NCBI RefSeq assembly: GCF_004342265.1
Contig: NZ_SMCS01000005.1
Coordinates: forward strand, 1-64,000
Origin: Luteibacter rhizovicinus
GTDB taxonomy: Bacteria; Pseudomonadota; Gammaproteobacteria; Xanthomonadales; Rhodanobacteraceae
DNA: 64,000 nucleotides
Reading direction: 5' to 3'
Part shown: in pieces, positions 19,750-28,730 of the stretch
Position numbering within the stretch: the first letter of the stretch is position 1
How the letters are laid out: every line of letters begins with the position of its first letter
The notes under the pieces: model-generated
Database searches by the model: none
Told to the model about the DNA's origin: nothing
The model's input: the letters and a program-made list of their open reading frames with translations, nothing else
Translations under genes and position numbers: made by a program

Positions 19750-19935
19750 GGGCAACTCCTCGTGAAGCGTGGCTGGATGTACCGATAAAAACGATGGATC
19801 CTATCTCTGTATAAAGAGGAGATAGGCTGCATTCGAACGCCAGAAGCCATAGAGCTGGATGGTCACTGGGCTGGTCCTTTCTGCGGGGTTTGGGGAAATA
19901 CCTTTCCGTCGGGAATGACGCGAGCCGGGCGTCAT

Positions 19936-21276
19936 TCACAGCAACGCGCGGCGAAAGTCGCCGAGTAGCTGGGCAAGTTCAGCGGTGAAGCGTGCCGCAG
20001 CTGCGCCATCGATGACGCGATGGTCGTAGGACAGTGAGAGAGGAAGCAGAAGGCGCGGGCGAAACGCGGTGCCGTCCCACACCGGCTGGATGGACGACTT
20101 GGAAACGCCGAGGATGGCTACCTCCGGAGCATTCACGATGGGTGTGAAGGCGGTGCCGCCGATGCCACCCAGCGAGCTGATCGAGAAGCAGCCACCCTGC
20201 ATGTCGGCGGGACCGAGCTTGCTATCGCGCGCGTTGGTAGCGAGCGACGCCGTTTCCCGCGCAATCTCGCGGATACCCTTTTTATCAGCATCACGTAGCA
20301 CCGGCATGACCAAGCCCCGTGGCGTGTCGGCCGCAAAGCCAACGTGGTAGTACTTCTTCAGGATCAATGTGTCGCCGCTCTCGTCGAGGGAGGCATTGAC
20401 GTGTGGAAAGCGCTTGAGAAGGACGACGGATGCCTTGATCAGGAAGGCCAGCATGGTGACTTTGGTGCCATCCTTCTCCGTCTCCCGATTGAGTTGTACG
20501 CGGAATGCTTCGAGGTCCGTGACGTCAGCATGGTCGTGCTGGGTGACATGCGGCACGACCACCCAGCTTCGGGAAAGATTAGCCCCAGATACTTTCTGGA
20601 TACGGCTGAGTGACTGCGTTTCGATAGCGCCGAATTTGGCGAAGTCGATGTTTGGCCAAGGCTGGAGATTCAGCCCTCCGCCAAGTGCTTGTGAAGCCGT
20701 AGTCTCGATGCGTCTGCTATCAACGGACAACGCGGTTCGTACGTAGGTCTCCACGTCGCCGCGCAGCATGCGACCGTTGCGCCCGGTGCCTGTGACTTGG
20801 GCCAACTCCACGCCCAGTTCGCGGGCCAACTGGCGCACGGTGGGACTTGCATATGGAGCGTCGCCGGGCACGACGAAAGATGCATCCCATCTCGCGCTTG
20901 CCTGACTATTCTCGATGCGCGGCTTTTCGGCTGGCTCGGTAGCGGCGATTGCAACCCGCCTCACCAAGGGTGCCGCATCGGCTTCGTGGGGAGGCCTTGC
21001 ATCAGCGACCGATGTTGCGATGTCCACAGTGGCGTCGCTCACTTCGATCAGCGCGATCACGTTACCTTCGGAAAGAATGTCGCCGAGGTGCGCCTTCAAT
21101 TCCCTGACGATACCGGCCATGGACGAGGGTACCTCCATGGTGGCCTTGTCCGACTCGAGTGTGATGATGCCCTGATTAACCGCGACGCGATCGCCGACTT
21201 TGACGAGCCACTCGATGACGGGGACGTCGTGGGCGCCGCCAAGGTCCGGCACGCGCACTTCTTTGAGGTTGTCCAT
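19936..21276 (-). CDS. aceF: Dihydrolipoyllysine acetyltransferase (pyruvate dehydrogenase E2)
   Basis: Transfers the acetyl group from lipoamide to CoA in the pyruvate dehydrogenase complex. 446 residues: a single lipoyl domain with lipoylated lysine in TLESDKATMEVPSS (about residue 43), a linker, a peripheral-subunit-binding domain (YASPTVRQLARELGV...GRNGRMLRGDVE, about 142-178) and the catalytic core ending in SLSYDHRVIDGAAAARF. It has one lipoyl domain, whereas E. coli has three. It follows aceE after 63 bases; no E3 (lpd) gene is nearby. Confidence 0.94.
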   Translation of the reverse strand: MDNLKEVRVPDLGGAHDVPVIEWLVKVGDRVAVNQGIITLESDKATMEVPSSMAGIVRELKAHLGDILSEGNVIALIEVSDATVDIATSVADARPPHEADAAPLVRRVAIAATEPAEKPRIENSQASARWDASFVVPGDAPYASPTVRQLARELGVELAQVTGTGRNGRMLRGDVETYVRTALSVDSRRIETTASQALGGGLNLQPWPNIDFAKFGAIETQSLSRIQKVSGANLSRSWVVVPHVTQHDHADVTDLEAFRVQLNRETEKDGTKVTMLAFLIKASVVLLKRFPHVNASLDESGDTLILKKYYHVGFAADTPRGLVMPVLRDADKKGIREIARETASLATNARDSKLGPADMQGGCFSISSLGGIGGTAFTPIVNAPEVAILGVSKSSIQPVWDGTAFRPRLLLPLSLSYDHRVIDGAAAARFTAELAQLLGDFRRALL

Positions 21277-21339
21277 ACGTGTCTCTGGGATCGCGCGCCA
21301 TGCATTGGCGCCTGTGTCGGATCGCTACGGCAACTCGCG

Positions 21340-24012
21340 TCACACCGCCGCTGGATCGGCCTTTTCGGGATCGATGCCGAAAGCCTGGATCGCATGGACA
21401 ACGAGGGAGCGTGGCACCTGTCCATCATCCGCGAGAGCCTTTAGCGCTGCCAAGGCTACGAAGTGCCGATCTACTTCAAAGAAGGTTCGCAGCGACGCCC
21501 GCGTATCAGAGCGGCCGAAGCCATCCGTACCCAGCGCGACGAAGCGACGGCCATGGATGAAAGGGCGGATCTGGTCACTCACAATCTTCATGTAGTCGGT
21601 AGCGACAACCACGGGCCCATGGCGGCCGGCAAGGCACGTTTGCACGTAGGGAGCGCGTGGCTCGGCTTCCGGGTGGAGCATGTTCCAGCGCTCTGCGGCC
21701 AAGCCATTGCGACGGACCTCGGTGAGGCTGGTCGCACTCCAGATATCACTGAGAACCCCGTAGTTCTTCTCAAGGAGATCGGCTGCCGCCAACACCTCGT
21801 TGAGGATGGCGCCGCTACCCATCAGCTGCACTCGCGGGGTTTTCTTCGATGCCTTGCTGCCTTCGCGCAGCAGATAGAGTCCCTTGAGAATGCCTTCTTC
21901 CGCACCATCCGGCATGGCGGGATGAGGGTAGTTCTCGTTGAGAATCGTGATGTAGTAGTAGATGTCTTCCTGTTCCACGAACATGCGGCGCATGCCATCC
22001 TGCACGATGACGGCAAGCTCGTAGGCAAATGTCGGGTCGTACGAGATGCAGCTGGGAATGACGGACGACAGCACGTGGCTATGGCCGTCGTCATGCTGCA
22101 AGCCCTCACCCATCAGAGTGGTTCGCCCAGACGTCGCACCCAGCAGGAAGCCGCGTGTCCTTGCATCGGCCGCCGCCCATGCCAGATCGCCCACGCGTTG
22201 CAATCCAAACATCGAATAGAAGATGTAGAACGGGATCGTGGTCAACGCATGGTTGCTGTAGGACGTGCCTGCTGCGATCCACGACGAAATGGCGCCCGAT
22301 TCGTTGATGCCTTCCTGCAGAATCTGCCCGTCCTTGGCTTCCTTGTAATAGCTCAGCTGTCCTGCGTCCTGCGGGGTGTAAAGCTGCCCAAGATAGGAGT
22401 GGATGCCGATCTGGCGGAACAATCCTTCCATGCCGAACGTGCGTGATTCATCCGGAACGATAGGGATAACGAGCTTGCCGAGATTAGGGTCTTTCAGCAG
22501 CGTACTCAGGATGCGCACGAACGCCATGGTGGTGGACTGCCCGCGCTCGCCGCTTCCCTGTAAGAGGCTGGCGAAGGTCGATAGCGCCGGAATGGGCAGC
22601 GGCGGCGTCTGATGGAGGCGTGCGGGCAGCTGGCCACCAAGGGCGCTGCGACGCTCAGCGAAGTAGCGCGCTTCTTCGCTGTCCGGCGCAGGCCGTAGAT
22701 ATGGCATCTCTTCCAGTTGCGCATCGCTGACGGGAAGGGCAAAGCGGTCACGGAACGCGCGTACCGCGTCCACACTCATCTTCTTCAGCTGGTGATTGAT
22801 GTTCTGGCCTTCGCCCGCCTCACCCATGCCAAAGCCCTTGACGGTCTTGGCCAGGATGACCGTGGGGCGCCCGCTGGTGCTGGCTGCTTGCGAGTAGGCG
22901 GCATAAACCTTCTCGGGGTCGTGGCCGCCGCGCGTGAGCTTCCAGATGTCATCGTCGGACATGTCGGCGACCAACGTCAGCAATTCAGGGTGCTTGCCGA
23001 AAAAATGCTCGCGGACATAGGCGCCATTCTGCGACTTGAACGTCTGATAGTCGCCGTCGACACATTCCATCATGCGTTGGCGAAGAAGGCCGCTCGTGTC
23101 CTTCGCCAGGAGGGCATCCCATCCGTCGCCCCAGATGACCTTGATGACGTTCCAGCCGGCGGCATGGAAGGTTCCCTCCAACTCCTGGATCACCTTGCCG
23201 TTGCCGCGCACCGGGCCGTCAAGGCGCTGCAAATTGCAATTAACGACGAAGATCAGGTTGTCGAGTCGTTCGCGGCCGGCCACGGAGATTGCCGCAAGGG
23301 ATTCGGGCTGATCCATTTCGCCATCGCCGAGGAAGGCCCAGACCTTGCGCCCCTGGTGCTCCTTCAGGCCGCGATACTCCAGGTAGCGCATGTAGCGGGC
23401 CTGGTAAGCGGCGGTCAGCGGTCCCAGCCCCATGGACACGGTGGGGAATTGCCAGAAGTCGGGCATCAGGCGGGGGTGCGGATAGGAGGACAATCCCGCG
23501 ACCGCCGATTCGCGTCGAAAGTTGTCCATCAGCGCGTCGCTAATGCGGCCCTCGACAAACGCTCGGCCATAGATGCCAGGTGCCGAGTGGCCCTGGATGT
23601 ACACCATGTCGCCGTCAAACGTATCGGTGCGTCCGCGGAAGAAATGATCGAATCCCACGTCGTAAAGCACGGCGGCCGATTGATAGGTGGCGATGTGGCC
23701 GCCGACGTTGGAATGCTTGCCTGCCCGAAGCACCATCACCATCGCATTCCAGCGGATGTAGGCATTCAGTCGGCGCTCGATGGCGAGGTCACCTGGATAG
23801 TCCGGTTGCCGCTCCCGCGCAATCGTATTCACGTATGCCGTCGTTACCCTGCCATGAAGATCGCCATGGCGGCTGACATCAAAGTCGCTTAACTGGTCCA
23901 TCAAGTAATGCGCGCGAGCGCGCCCATCTGCTTTCGTCACCGCCTCGAATGCTTCGACCCATTCGCGAGTTTCCGCAGGATCGATGTCGGGCTGCACGAA
24001 AGGATGATTCAT
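21340..24012 (-). CDS. aceE: Pyruvate dehydrogenase E1 component (homodimeric type)
   Basis: Thiamine-diphosphate enzyme that decarboxylates pyruvate and acetylates the lipoyl arm of E2. 890 residues. The N-terminal signature is ETREWVEAFEAV, the substrate-channel motif is YIQGHSAPGIYGRAF, and the ThDP/Mg motif begins GDGEMDQPES and closes with the NCN of FVVNCNLQRLDGPV. The C-terminal block has GTDGFGRSDTR and ALKALADDG. It is the first gene of an aceE-aceF unit divergent from a MarR regulator. A regulator-linked pair with a single-lipoyl E2 could be a second, conditionally used set; the rest of the genome would decide. Confidence 0.96.
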   Translation of the reverse strand: MNHPFVQPDIDPAETREWVEAFEAVTKADGRARAHYLMDQLSDFDVSRHGDLHGRVTTAYVNTIARERQPDYPGDLAIERRLNAYIRWNAMVMVLRAGKHSNVGGHIATYQSAAVLYDVGFDHFFRGRTDTFDGDMVYIQGHSAPGIYGRAFVEGRISDALMDNFRRESAVAGLSSYPHPRLMPDFWQFPTVSMGLGPLTAAYQARYMRYLEYRGLKEHQGRKVWAFLGDGEMDQPESLAAISVAGRERLDNLIFVVNCNLQRLDGPVRGNGKVIQELEGTFHAAGWNVIKVIWGDGWDALLAKDTSGLLRQRMMECVDGDYQTFKSQNGAYVREHFFGKHPELLTLVADMSDDDIWKLTRGGHDPEKVYAAYSQAASTSGRPTVILAKTVKGFGMGEAGEGQNINHQLKKMSVDAVRAFRDRFALPVSDAQLEEMPYLRPAPDSEEARYFAERRSALGGQLPARLHQTPPLPIPALSTFASLLQGSGERGQSTTMAFVRILSTLLKDPNLGKLVIPIVPDESRTFGMEGLFRQIGIHSYLGQLYTPQDAGQLSYYKEAKDGQILQEGINESGAISSWIAAGTSYSNHALTTIPFYIFYSMFGLQRVGDLAWAAADARTRGFLLGATSGRTTLMGEGLQHDDGHSHVLSSVIPSCISYDPTFAYELAVIVQDGMRRMFVEQEDIYYYITILNENYPHPAMPDGAEEGILKGLYLLREGSKASKKTPRVQLMGSGAILNEVLAAADLLEKNYGVLSDIWSATSLTEVRRNGLAAERWNMLHPEAEPRAPYVQTCLAGRHGPVVVATDYMKIVSDQIRPFIHGRRFVALGTDGFGRSDTRASLRTFFEVDRHFVALAALKALADDGQVPRSLVVHAIQAFGIDPEKADPAAV

Positions 24013-24101
24013 GGGGACCTCCGATTAGATGGGATAGAGCTGATCGCACGGAGCGACGGCATGGACTGGAAAGGAGACGCCCCGGGAGGCGTCAACATAC
24101 G

Positions 24102-24156
24102 ATTGCAATTGCAATTGATACCAGCCGATCATGCCGCGATATAATTGCGATTGCAA
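24102..24156. promoter_or_regulatory. Paired palindromic sites between aceE and marR
   Basis: The perfect 14-base palindrome ATTGCAATTGCAAT (24102-24115) and the near-palindrome TTGCGATTGCAA (24145-24156) lie 29 bases apart in the divergent promoter region. Both share TTGCxATTGCAA. Placement and symmetry suggest operators for the MarR protein encoded 27 bases further on, giving control of both its own gene and aceEF. Confidence 0.65.
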
Positions 24157-24182
24157 CTCATCGGGTACGGGAGGCGCTGCAT

Positions 24183-24629
24183 ATGGTGAACAAGGAGCCG
24201 GATCTCTGGTTCTCTTTTGTGCGCTCGCATCGCGCACTGATTCGGGAGATTGAGCGTCGACTGTCCAACGCTGGGTTGCCTGCTTATGCCTGGTATGACG
24301 CACTGTGGGGCGTGGAAAGCGGCAAGGACGGCACGCGGCGCATGCACGAGCTGGCCGACGCGCTCGTGATCGAACGTTACAGCCTCACTCGCCTGGTGGA
24401 TCGCCTGGAGCAGGAAGGCTTCGTCACGCGTGCGCGGTCTCCCGACGATGGGCGCGCGGCCTATGTCACGATCACGGATGCGGGGCGAGCGTTGCGCGCA
24501 CGTATGTGGAAGATCTACGAGGCCACCGTGACTGAGCTTTTCCTCTCCCAGTTCGACGCAAAGGCACAGCGTGACGTGTCGGATGCCCTTGATCGTGCCG
24601 CGCTGGCCGCACGTCAATCCACGCAGTAA
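24183..24629 (+). CDS. MarR-family transcriptional regulator
   Basis: 148 residues with the winged helix-turn-helix of MarR dimers: LPAYAWYDALWGVE, MHELADALVIERYSLTRLVD (recognition helix) and the wing VTRARSPDDGRAAYVTIT, closed by dimerisation helices. I chose ATG 24183 because it opens the domain properly; the open frame extends upstream through the operator region. It is divergent from aceE with two palindromic sites between, so it probably controls the pyruvate dehydrogenase genes in response to an unknown ligand. Confidence 0.88.
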   Translation: MVNKEPDLWFSFVRSHRALIREIERRLSNAGLPAYAWYDALWGVESGKDGTRRMHELADALVIERYSLTRLVDRLEQEGFVTRARSPDDGRAAYVTITDAGRALRARMWKIYEATVTELFLSQFDAKAQRDVSDALDRAALAARQSTQ

Positions 24630-24748
24630 CGCGTGGCTGTTGGGCGATGCAGCGTGGACGCTGAGCCAATCGTCACCGGTAATCCTCCCCTGGAAGAAAG
24701 AAAAGCCAAGCATGCCGGAAAAGCGCGAAGGTCAAAGAAGCAGGCGCG

Positions 24749-25141
24749 TTACTTGTCTTTCATCTCGATAAGCTGAATCAGATTTCCGCAGGTATCGTCG
24801 AAGACAGCCATGCGAACCGTACCCGCGTCCATCGGTTCTACAGTGAACTTGACTTCAAGCGCGCGCAGCCTCTCATATTCACTGCTCAGGTCATCAACCT
24901 GAAACGAGGCTGCGGGTATGCCATCCTCGACTAGAGCATCCTTATAGGGCTTTACCGCAGGATGCCCGCTGGGCTCCAACAGTAGCTCCGTTCCAGCAGG
25001 TTCTTCACTCGATACGACCGTGAGCCAGCGATTTTCGCCCAAAGGCACGTCATTTTTCACGATGAAGCCAAGGACTTTGGTGTAGAACTCCAACGCCGTG
25101 GACTGGTCATCGACGAAGACGCTTGTGACATAGATTCTCAT
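24749..25141 (-). CDS. VOC (glyoxalase/bleomycin-resistance) family protein
   Basis: 130 residues, a paired beta-alpha-beta-beta-beta metal-site fold. RIYVTSVFVDDQSTALEFYT opens the first module, the metal-site-like GTELLLEPSGHPA follows, and the second module ends in AVFDDTCGNLIQLIEM. The ATG at 25141 overlaps the stop of the ArsR gene (ATGA). Pairing of an ArsR regulator with a VOC protein is common. The substrate is unknown. Confidence 0.85.
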   Translation of the reverse strand: MRIYVTSVFVDDQSTALEFYTKVLGFIVKNDVPLGENRWLTVVSSEEPAGTELLLEPSGHPAVKPYKDALVEDGIPAASFQVDDLSSEYERLRALEVKFTVEPMDAGTVRMAVFDDTCGNLIQLIEMKDK

Positions 25142-25446
25142 CGGTCTTTCCCCTCTTGAAGATGTCTGTGAAGCCAGATGTCCGCCGCCTTTCGCAACGG
25201 CTTGAGATCGAGAGCGTGGATTTTGGTTCGGCCTGACCAGGAAACGTGAACCAGTCCGGCTTTCTCCAGCATGTCGAGATGTTGGGTGATCGCCTGCCGG
25301 GAGACGGCTTTTTCGCCCTCCGCGACTGACAGGGCACAAATTTGAAAAAGCGACTGGTTGGGCTGCTTGCGCAGCCGATCTATGATCCTGCGACGGGTGG
25401 GGTCGGCGAGTGCCTTGAAAATTTGGTCAAGCTGCTCATCATTCAT
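25138..25446 (-). CDS. ArsR-family transcriptional regulator
   Basis: 102 residues: MNDEQLDQIFKALADPTRRR is the typical ArsR start, followed by the recognition helix SRQAITQHLDMLEKAGLV and the wing VSWSGRTKIHALD. No cysteine pair for metal binding in the usual places, so it is probably the metal-independent type that accompanies VOC or START-domain genes. Its stop overlaps the VOC gene start, so the pair is coupled. Confidence 0.88.
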   Translation of the reverse strand: MNDEQLDQIFKALADPTRRRIIDRLRKQPNQSLFQICALSVAEGEKAVSRQAITQHLDMLEKAGLVHVSWSGRTKIHALDLKPLRKAADIWLHRHLQEGKDR

Positions 25447-25558
25447 GCGGCGCAATATCCATATCGCACGATATGCAATGATTCTATTGCATGTCAACTG
25501 CGGCCAGGCTTGTTCCCGTGGAATCGAAAACCGGAACCGAAAACCGGGGCGGAGGTCG

Positions 25559-26092
25559 TTAAACCCATTTATTGTCTCCGTCTGGGTTTCCGGATCTCTT
25601 TGATCCAATGACCGGTTGATCAAGGATCGAGCGGTATCCCATCTTCGGGACCCAAGCTCTTGGCCATTTAGCTTGCTTCTCAAAGCTTGTCACGTGATCG
25701 ATCAGGATGAGCCCGTGCTGATCGTCACCTGCCTTCGGATCGAAGGTGCCAGACACCTGCACCGTAAAAATCCGCATCGCAAGATTCCTGGGGTCAGCCA
25801 TCAAAGCGTTCATGAATTTCTGGGCGACGGATGAAGGTGGCAGCTTGTCCGAGAACCGAAATCCAATCCTCTCACCGCGGCAGTTTGAATCGACCAGATA
25901 GGAACCGTGCCGCGGCCCACGGATCGCTACGGCGCTAACTCGCACGCGAATGGCTGTGGTGCCCGGCGCGGCAAACAGCTGACACACAGTTGTTGGTGTG
26001 GGCCCCGATGTTGAGTTGGCATCGAGATCAACACTCCAGCAGAAACCAAGACAGACGAGGAATATTGCGATGGTGGGCTGCATCAACTTCAT
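25559..26092 (-). CDS. Exported protein of unknown function downstream of an immunity gene
   Basis: 177 residues with an N-terminal export signal (PTIAIFLVCLGFCWS), then a compact domain with VCQLFAAPGTTAIRVRV, SYLVDSNCRGERIGF and VSGTFDPKAGDDQ. It has no clear lipobox. It starts 26 bases after the immunity-like gene at 26119 on the same strand and is probably cotranscribed with the mini-RHS 2 module. The periplasmic location would suit a second immunity or accessory factor for a secreted toxin, which is inference. Confidence 0.65.
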   Translation of the reverse strand: MKLMQPTIAIFLVCLGFCWSVDLDANSTSGPTPTTVCQLFAAPGTTAIRVRVSAVAIRGPRHGSYLVDSNCRGERIGFRFSDKLPPSSVAQKFMNALMADPRNLAMRIFTVQVSGTFDPKAGDDQHGLILIDHVTSFEKQAKWPRAWVPKMGYRSILDQPVIGSKRSGNPDGDNKWV

Positions 26093-26118
26093 AGCAACAA
26101 AGCGTCCGGGTTTGGCAA

Positions 26119-26457
26119 TCAGTTATGGATATCAATCCACTTCGGTTGGCTGGCTGCCGACCCTGTCCATCCCCAATCCCGGAACATGTCCATATAGTTA
26201 GAAAGATCGAATGTCTCTCCTTGATGGGGCTCATCCAGAACACTGAATCCGTATCCGGCGCGGACAATTTCATCTGTATGCGGTTCGACTTGGTCGTAAT
26301 TGTCGACAATCAGCATGCCCTCAACACCGCCTAGGTCACGGATCCGTGCTGCAGGATTTATTTTCAGCCCACTTGGCAGGTCGATGATGGGATCAGTGTC
26401 AATGTGTAGCTCCAGCTCACGGCATGCCTCGACGAGCCAATAGATCATTCTGGTCAC
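26119..26457 (-). CDS. Candidate immunity protein for mini-RHS 2
   Basis: 112 residues from GTG 26457, or 109 from ATG 26448 (AGAAG upstream). The protein is acidic, soluble and has no signal peptide: RMIYWLVEACRELELHIDTD, GGVEGMLIVDNYDQVE and EPHQGETFDLSNYMDMF. It starts two bases after the stop of the RHS toxin tip, the standard arrangement of polymorphic-toxin immunity genes. No known immunity family is recognised. Confidence 0.65.
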   Translation of the reverse strand: MTRMIYWLVEACRELELHIDTDPIIDLPSGLKINPAARIRDLGGVEGMLIVDNYDQVEPHTDEIVRAGYGFSVLDEPHQGETFDLSNYMDMFRDWGWTGSAASQPKWIDIHN

Positions 26458-26459
26458 TT

Positions 26460-27397
26460 CTACGGGTCCTGTATTGGAATGTGATCCACCGGACCGACAT
26501 GTCCGTGCGGCTGCTGGGAAGTTGGGGCACCGCTGCTGTGGGCCTCCGGGCCTCGAACTTTATTCGAGGGGAACGGATCTGGAAGGTCTCGATTGAGATC
26601 CTTGTAAGCCTGCATGTCTGCGCTTGTTATTCCAGTCCTCTTGTCTGCTTTGGCCATATCAACGAGTGCCTTTTTCTCGCTGCTGAACGTTTTCGATGTG
26701 GCCGAGACCTCTTTCGCTGAGTTCTCCACTCCCTTGATAACCTTGGCTGCTGCACTACCACCTTCCGGCAATGCACCAATCACCGCCATCGTGATGTTAA
26801 ACGGGGTCGGCTCGTGAGCCGCATCGACGATGCCTTCGATGCTGCCGACGATGGGAATGAACCCAGGGGCCATATCCAGCGCCTGCCTCGATGCCTGCAA
26901 TTCGCCGGCTATGACTGCTGAATCTTGCATACGGATGGACATGGCAATAGGGCCGTCATCGCCAGGTGCCAACTGCTTTCCATCTGGGTCCGTATTGGTG
27001 GCGGGATTGTTAGCCACGTACGTATAGCGCCCAAAGGTAAAAAGATCTGCTGGTCGGCTCCCGATCGGGTCGATACTTAAAAACCCGTTACCGGGTCGTA
27101 GTACCGCGCCTGCATGTAGGTCAGCCCCGAATCGGGGTCGTTTACATGCCCTGTGTAACCTGGACCTGCTTCGGACACACCAAGCGCCTGGCTTCCATAG
27201 GGCCGATAATCGGAGGTCGATACAGCACTTCCCGCAGCATTTGTGGTGGCGAGAACTGTGCCTTGCGGACTGGTGTAGTAGTAGGTGACGGTCTCAGCAG
27301 CAAAGGCAGACTGTCCTACTAAGGCAAAAAAAAGAATGAAGCCCCGAAGAATCACCGAGGTCACCATGCAGACTGGTGAAGCAGCGGCCGTTTTCAC
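26460..27397 (-). pseudogene. Short secreted RHS toxin gene with one frameshift (mini-RHS 2)
   Basis: Read from GTG 27397 (AAGGGGGAG six bases upstream): a signal peptide (SVILRGFILFFALVGQSAFA), VTYYYTSPQGTVLATTN, DYRPYGSQALG, GYTGHVNDPDS, YMQARYYDPVTG, then a stop at 27077. Adding one T to the run of five (plus-strand A at 27079-27083) restores FLSIDPIGSRPADLFTFGR and leads into ANNPATNTDPDG and a variable tip of about 170 residues. The tip has a hydrophobic linker (APGFIPIVGSIEGIVDAA), a lysine-rich part and a His-rich end (GPEAH...QQPHGHVGPVDHIPI) of the kind seen at the ends of polymorphic nucleases. The break could be decay, slippage-based switching or a sequencing error. Confidence 0.75.
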
Positions 27398-27564
27398 ATT
27401 GGCTCCCCCTTTTAATGATGTTCGTCGAACCAGGGGCAGCATACTCTGAGGTGCCTCCTTTGGCCGCTATCTCGGTTTTCGCTGAAGCTGTAGGCCACTC
27501 CATATCTCGACTGCTGGCGCAGCTTTTGACTATCCTGCGCCTTTACAGGGGAAAGACATCGCCA

Positions 27565-28056
27565 ATGGATATCGAGTCAATCAAGACGTTCCACAATGCG
27601 GTACATGTCGGCGATATCGAAACGGTCAGAACGATGCTCGCCAAAGACGCAACGCTCGCTACGTCCGTCGACGAATACGAGTTTCAACCGATCCACCTCC
27701 TCGACATGTATTTCGAAGAGGAAATCTTGAACCTCCTCCTGGCGAACGGCGCCGATATCAATGCCAGAAACGACGACGGGATCACGCTCCTCCATATCGT
27801 CACCGATCCGGAAGCGGTTGCAGTGATCGTGAACAGGGGAGCCGATATCGAGGCGCGGGATGCGAGCGGCCGCACACCTCTTATCGAGCAGACAAACAAT
27901 CAAGAGGATGGAATTGATGTTGTCGTTGCCCTTCTCACGATGGGCGCCAATCCCAACGCTAGAGACAATGATGGCGAAACCGCGCTTTCGATCGCCCGGG
28001 ATACCGACAATCAGGATTTGATCGAGGCACTCACGGTGGCTGGTGCCAAGGATTGA
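27565..28056 (+). CDS. Ankyrin-repeat protein
   Basis: 163 residues from ATG 27565 (GGGGAAAG upstream). About four ankyrin units: IKTFHNAVHVGDIETVRTML, QPIHLLDMYFEEEILNLLLA/NGADINARNDDG, TLLHIV...NRGADIEARDASG and VVALLTMGANPNARDNDG. No signal peptide, so cytosolic. It is divergent from mini-RHS 2. Ankyrin proteins are frequent in polymorphic-toxin loci as immunity or accessory proteins, but this is not shown here. Confidence 0.85.
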   Translation: MDIESIKTFHNAVHVGDIETVRTMLAKDATLATSVDEYEFQPIHLLDMYFEEEILNLLLANGADINARNDDGITLLHIVTDPEAVAVIVNRGADIEARDASGRTPLIEQTNNQEDGIDVVVALLTMGANPNARDNDGETALSIARDTDNQDLIEALTVAGAKD

Positions 28057-28112
28057 GCATCGCTTGCAGGTTCAACAAAAAGGCCAGAGCGCTTTTTTAC
28101 CGCTTATTGGGT

Positions 28113-28688
28113 GTGGCTCTGACCATGACTGTTACTACTGTGCAGTCGGCATCAGTTTCGGTGCCTGACAGCGCGGTGCTTAAGAAATAGATCGATGCCG
28201 GTGCTTTGGGAGTAGAGCCCGTCGCTGGAAGTGATGTGTCGGCTCGATGCAAGGCAAGCTTTACCGACTCGATCAACGACGCTCGTCAAAGCCTGTCGCG
28301 CATTGCAATCGACTACGAACAACCATTCACCGTGCTGTGGACGGCAGGTTACGGGGCTCAATCGAGTTCGGTTGTCGTCATCGGTACCGGCAAGGATGGG
28401 AAACGCATGATCGCCTTCGACGACGAATCGCTGGCCAGACAGTCGATTGTGTCTGCAAGTCAACGCGCAAAGCTCGATGCCTTGGTGAAGCATGCAATGC
28501 ACGGCAATCTGTCGGTGCCCGTGCAAGTAGCCGACGGATCATGTGGACTTCTTGTCGACGGAGGAGTCGCCCGGATGTTTCCTCCGGGAGCGGCGATATC
28601 TCGTGGCGGCGACAGTTCGGTTGCGAGCCTTGATGTTGAGATCAACAAGCTTCTGTGGCCTCCCGGTTGGAAAACGCGCGATAAATAG
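28113..28688 (+). pseudogene. Probable exported protein gene interrupted by an amber codon
   Basis: The frame from GTG 28113 reads ALTMTVTTVQSASVSVPDSA, a plausible signal-peptide end, then AVLKK and a TAG at 28188-28190, after which it continues in the same frame (IDAGALGVEPVAGSDVSARC) for 160 residues to 28688. A single C-to-T change (CAG to TAG) explains the break. Alternatively the gene starts at TTG 28206 and the upstream match is chance. The product family is unknown; it contains VVVIGTGKDGKRMIAFDDES and VADGSCGLLVDGGVARMFPP. Confidence 0.55.
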
Positions 28689-28730
28689 TCGGGGGGTTTC
28701 AGGTAGAGCGGTCTAGCCGGATAGCGTCGC

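Noticed and set aside
17154-19935. Prophage or integrative element at tRNA-Ser
   Set aside because: No integrase, no phage structural genes and no second copy of the tRNA 3' end are visible, so only a possible island remnant is claimed.
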